Positions 20,801 to 23,206 of a stretch of DNA of 23,206 nt are shown piece after piece. The notes under the pieces are model-generated. The model saw only the letters and a program-made list of their open reading frames with translations. It was not told where the DNA came from and searched no databases. Source of the stretch: Conidiobolus incongruus B7586. Lineage: Eukaryota > Entomophthoromycota > Entomophthoromycetes > Entomophthorales > Conidiobolaceae. Position 1 is the first letter of the stretch, and each line of letters begins with the position of its first letter. The stretch is from positions 1 to 23,206 of the forward strand of contig JNEM01006446.1 of NCBI GenBank assembly GCA_000697335.1. Reading direction: 5' to 3'. The translations under genes were made by a program, and so were the position numbers.

Positions 20801-22820
20801 AGTTTAAATTATAATACATCTTGTGTTAATATTAGTGATGATATCATTATACTCAACTAATGCGAAGCATAAATGTACCAAGTTATTAGAATTTAAATTG
20901 AATATTTCATTCTAGATAGTAAATTTTGTCCAATATGCAGAAACACCAGTAATTTGTGAAGGGTCCAGCTTTGAATTGATTACTCATTATATGGTAAAAT
21001 ATGCTTGTAATTATCTATATATTCAGATAAGTTAATTGACTAATAATTGTGAAAGACACACAATTAAACATGTATATATTAGTAGATTTAACAATTAACT
21101 TTGCAAATTGAAATGATCAGCAAAAAACCGCAACTATAGTTTATAAACTTGGCAATGTGAGATATACAATGATTTGGATTTTGTGTTGGATTACTTATCT
21201 TAATTTGAATAATATTCTATTCTGTCCACAGTATAATGGTTGCATGAATTATCTAGACTGGTATGCATTCTATAGATATTATTTTTTTTGATTAGATAAG
21301 AACCAGACTAAAGATAGATAAATATGATTAGATTTGAGACTTGTCAAATAATACAAAAGGTAAATTTCAATATATACTTTATAAAATTCAATATTATAAA
21401 TAATGCCATTGGCATATTGTGAAAAGATTGGTAGTGTTTATAACAATCATCATCTGAGCTAACATCAATTTTCAAGCAAATAATTTTTGGTTAAATGTAT
21501 CGACTTAACATTCATGATATTTTAATCATTATATCATGTAGGCTCCAATACTAAGAAAAATAAGAACCAATTTAATTAAATTTTTTATTATAATATTAAT
21601 TCCGTTTAGAAGCATATTTAATACTTTTAAATCCTCCTTGAGAAATTAGTTAGCGTGTTTTTTGACACATTAAACCTTTTAATTGACTTGCTTTGGTAGA
21701 TATTAGAAAACGATAAGGTATTATTCAGTTGACTGTTATAATACTAATATTTAAAAGGTAATGAAATGATATTTAAATTAGTGCTGATGTTTAGTATTTA
21801 TTTAAAGCATTCCATCTTTTATAAGGTAGAAATCAAATTTACAAGTTGATCTCTTAACAAATTGATTGACATTATATTCTTATTACTTTACAAAATACTT
21901 ATTTCATTTTAGTATATGTTTCAAAATAAAGTTAATCATACTATTAGTAATATGATGCATTTATAAACAATAAACTTATTATATAATTATATAATATTTG
22001 CTAATTACAATGAATTAATTTCTTTTATATATTCTCCTATCACCGTCTTTTGATATTAGGAATTAAATAATTTTAGATAATTTAATTTATTTTAAAAATA
22101 TATTAATTTTACTAAGTATAATTGTATTAACATGGTAGCTAAAAACATTAAAATATTCAATAAATTAACTAAAATTATCTAAAATTTATCAAATATTCTC
22201 ATTTAATTAGTTTTACAAACTAACTCAATATATTAATAAAATTATTCTGATAATCTTTTAATTAAAAATACCATTTTGTTCCACATTACAGAATTGGTTG
22301 ATCTATTGGTCTTGGCCATTAATTTTAGAATATATTACTAAAGCTAATGCATATTAATATTAAGCAATTTAAATATAGCATATCAATTCCGAATATTCAT
22401 CACACGCATATTTGTTTATTATAACTTATTATTAATATTTAATTACATATAAGGCAAAAGATCAAATTGTAAATTTTAAATCTGTGTTATCATGTTCATG
22501 TTCATTAAAAACAAATTAGAAATTTCATAATTAGAAGAACTTTCAAAATATATTTTAAAATGAATTATAATCTAAAAGTTGATATTTTGATCTAAATTTA
22601 AAAATTACTCAAAGTTCTCGCTATTTTTATCTCTGAGCTAAATTTAGTATTTCATAGTCAATAAATTAAACATATGAAAATTATATTCTGAATAATTAGA
22701 GCTGATAAGAATATAAAATATATAAAGGCGTTTTTATAATAGGTTCTGTTTTACATTAAGTTAATATATTAATTTGGAATTATTTTAGAGTATATTTAAG
22801 TACCAATAAAATATAAAATA

Positions 22821-22847
22821 AATAATAATAATAATAATAATAATAAT
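22821..22847 (+). repeat. (AAT)9 microsatellite
   Basis: Nine AAT units without interruption. Confidence 0.95.
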
Positions 22848-23206
22848 GTATCAGTTTATTCTATATAATGAATAATTGATTTAAAATATTTTTTTAATTA
22901 AGAAATAATATCAAATCTTAAATTTTTTAGAAATTAGGTAAAATTAAATTCAAAATTTATATATTTATTATTAAATATAACTTATACTTTTTTATAAATA
23001 ATCAAAATAAAGATATACTATTCAGAATGTTTTTATAATATATAATAATAAAAATATTTTAATTTTTTAATTTATAATTATTATTAAAATACTGAAACTT
23101 AAGATCAATAATTTATATTAATATTTGAAATTAATGATAAATTTTACTATCTAATTTAAATAATAAATTTTAAGTGGATAGAATAAAAAAATTATTTAAA
23201 AAAATA

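Larger units (their letters stand above)
17541..23206. other. AT-rich non-coding DNA, right arm
   Basis: Contains the ATT and AAT repeats, one more AATAGTGG octamer (17868-17875), the G-skewed tract at 20641-20800 and a less AT-rich patch at about 20820-21560 (around 28-32% G+C in the lines counted). No gene, tRNA or rRNA was recognised. Confidence 0.7.

Noticed and set aside
20916-21035. 39 open codons on the + strand in a less AT-rich patch
   Set aside because: The peptide looks protein-like but has no start codon at its beginning and no family match that I can name; it may be chance.
1-23206. Mitochondrial or plastid origin because of the very high A+T
   Set aside because: The only gene is a nuclear-type transcription factor with a C-rich TATA promoter; no organelle rRNA, tRNA or respiratory gene is present.
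1-23206. Bacterial or CRISPR content
   Set aside because: No regularly spaced repeats, no ribosome-binding sites linked to open frames, and the gene is a eukaryotic C2H2 factor.
1-23206. tRNA genes
   Set aside because: No segment with a convincing B-box (GGTTCGA-type) and paired acceptor arms was found by eye; a covariance-model scan would settle this.

Overview
This window is a nuclear DNA segment, most probably from a fungus. Only one gene can be supported: a short, intronless C2H2 zinc-finger regulator on the + strand (13366-14037). Its single finger and the tail just after it (YGALNHLNAH, then HG-KRSPMEF-EIRR) match the Con7-type fungal zinc-finger signature, where the usual form is YGTLNHLNAHV-HG-KR-P-EFKEIRK. 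The coding region runs at about 42-47% G+C in the lines I counted. The surrounding DNA is mostly near 15-20%, and a hand count gives about 9% over 6061-6480. The species cannot be fixed from this. An early-diverging fungus with an AT-rich genome, or an AT-rich isochore of another fungus, would both fit.

Layout. 1-7.9 kb is AT-rich non-coding DNA with triplet microsatellites and weak remnants of dispersed repeats. 7.92-8.17 kb is a composition island that looks like a decayed solo LTR. 8.2-11.9 kb is again featureless AT-rich DNA. From about 11.9 kb the base composition slowly rises toward the gene. This long upstream region holds three 10-bp tandem repeats (12231-12260) and ends in a C-rich promoter island (13081-13365) with a good TATA box 56 bp before the start codon. 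The gene follows, then a small 3' hairpin. 14.1-23.2 kb is AT-rich DNA with microsatellites, a composite repeat-relic zone (17.27-17.56 kb) and a strongly G-over-C tract (20641-20800).

Interpretation. No operon, CRISPR array, tRNA or rRNA was seen, and no second gene could be supported. The gene has at least 13.3 kb of non-coding DNA upstream and 9.1 kb downstream. That is the arrangement expected of a developmental regulator with an extended control region, or of a lone gene surviving in a repeat-decayed, AT-drifted domain. The most useful leads are the promoter island and its paired motifs, the divergent finger tail, and an apparently unnamed family of decayed dispersed repeats with at least three copies here. 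All counts and alignments were done by eye.
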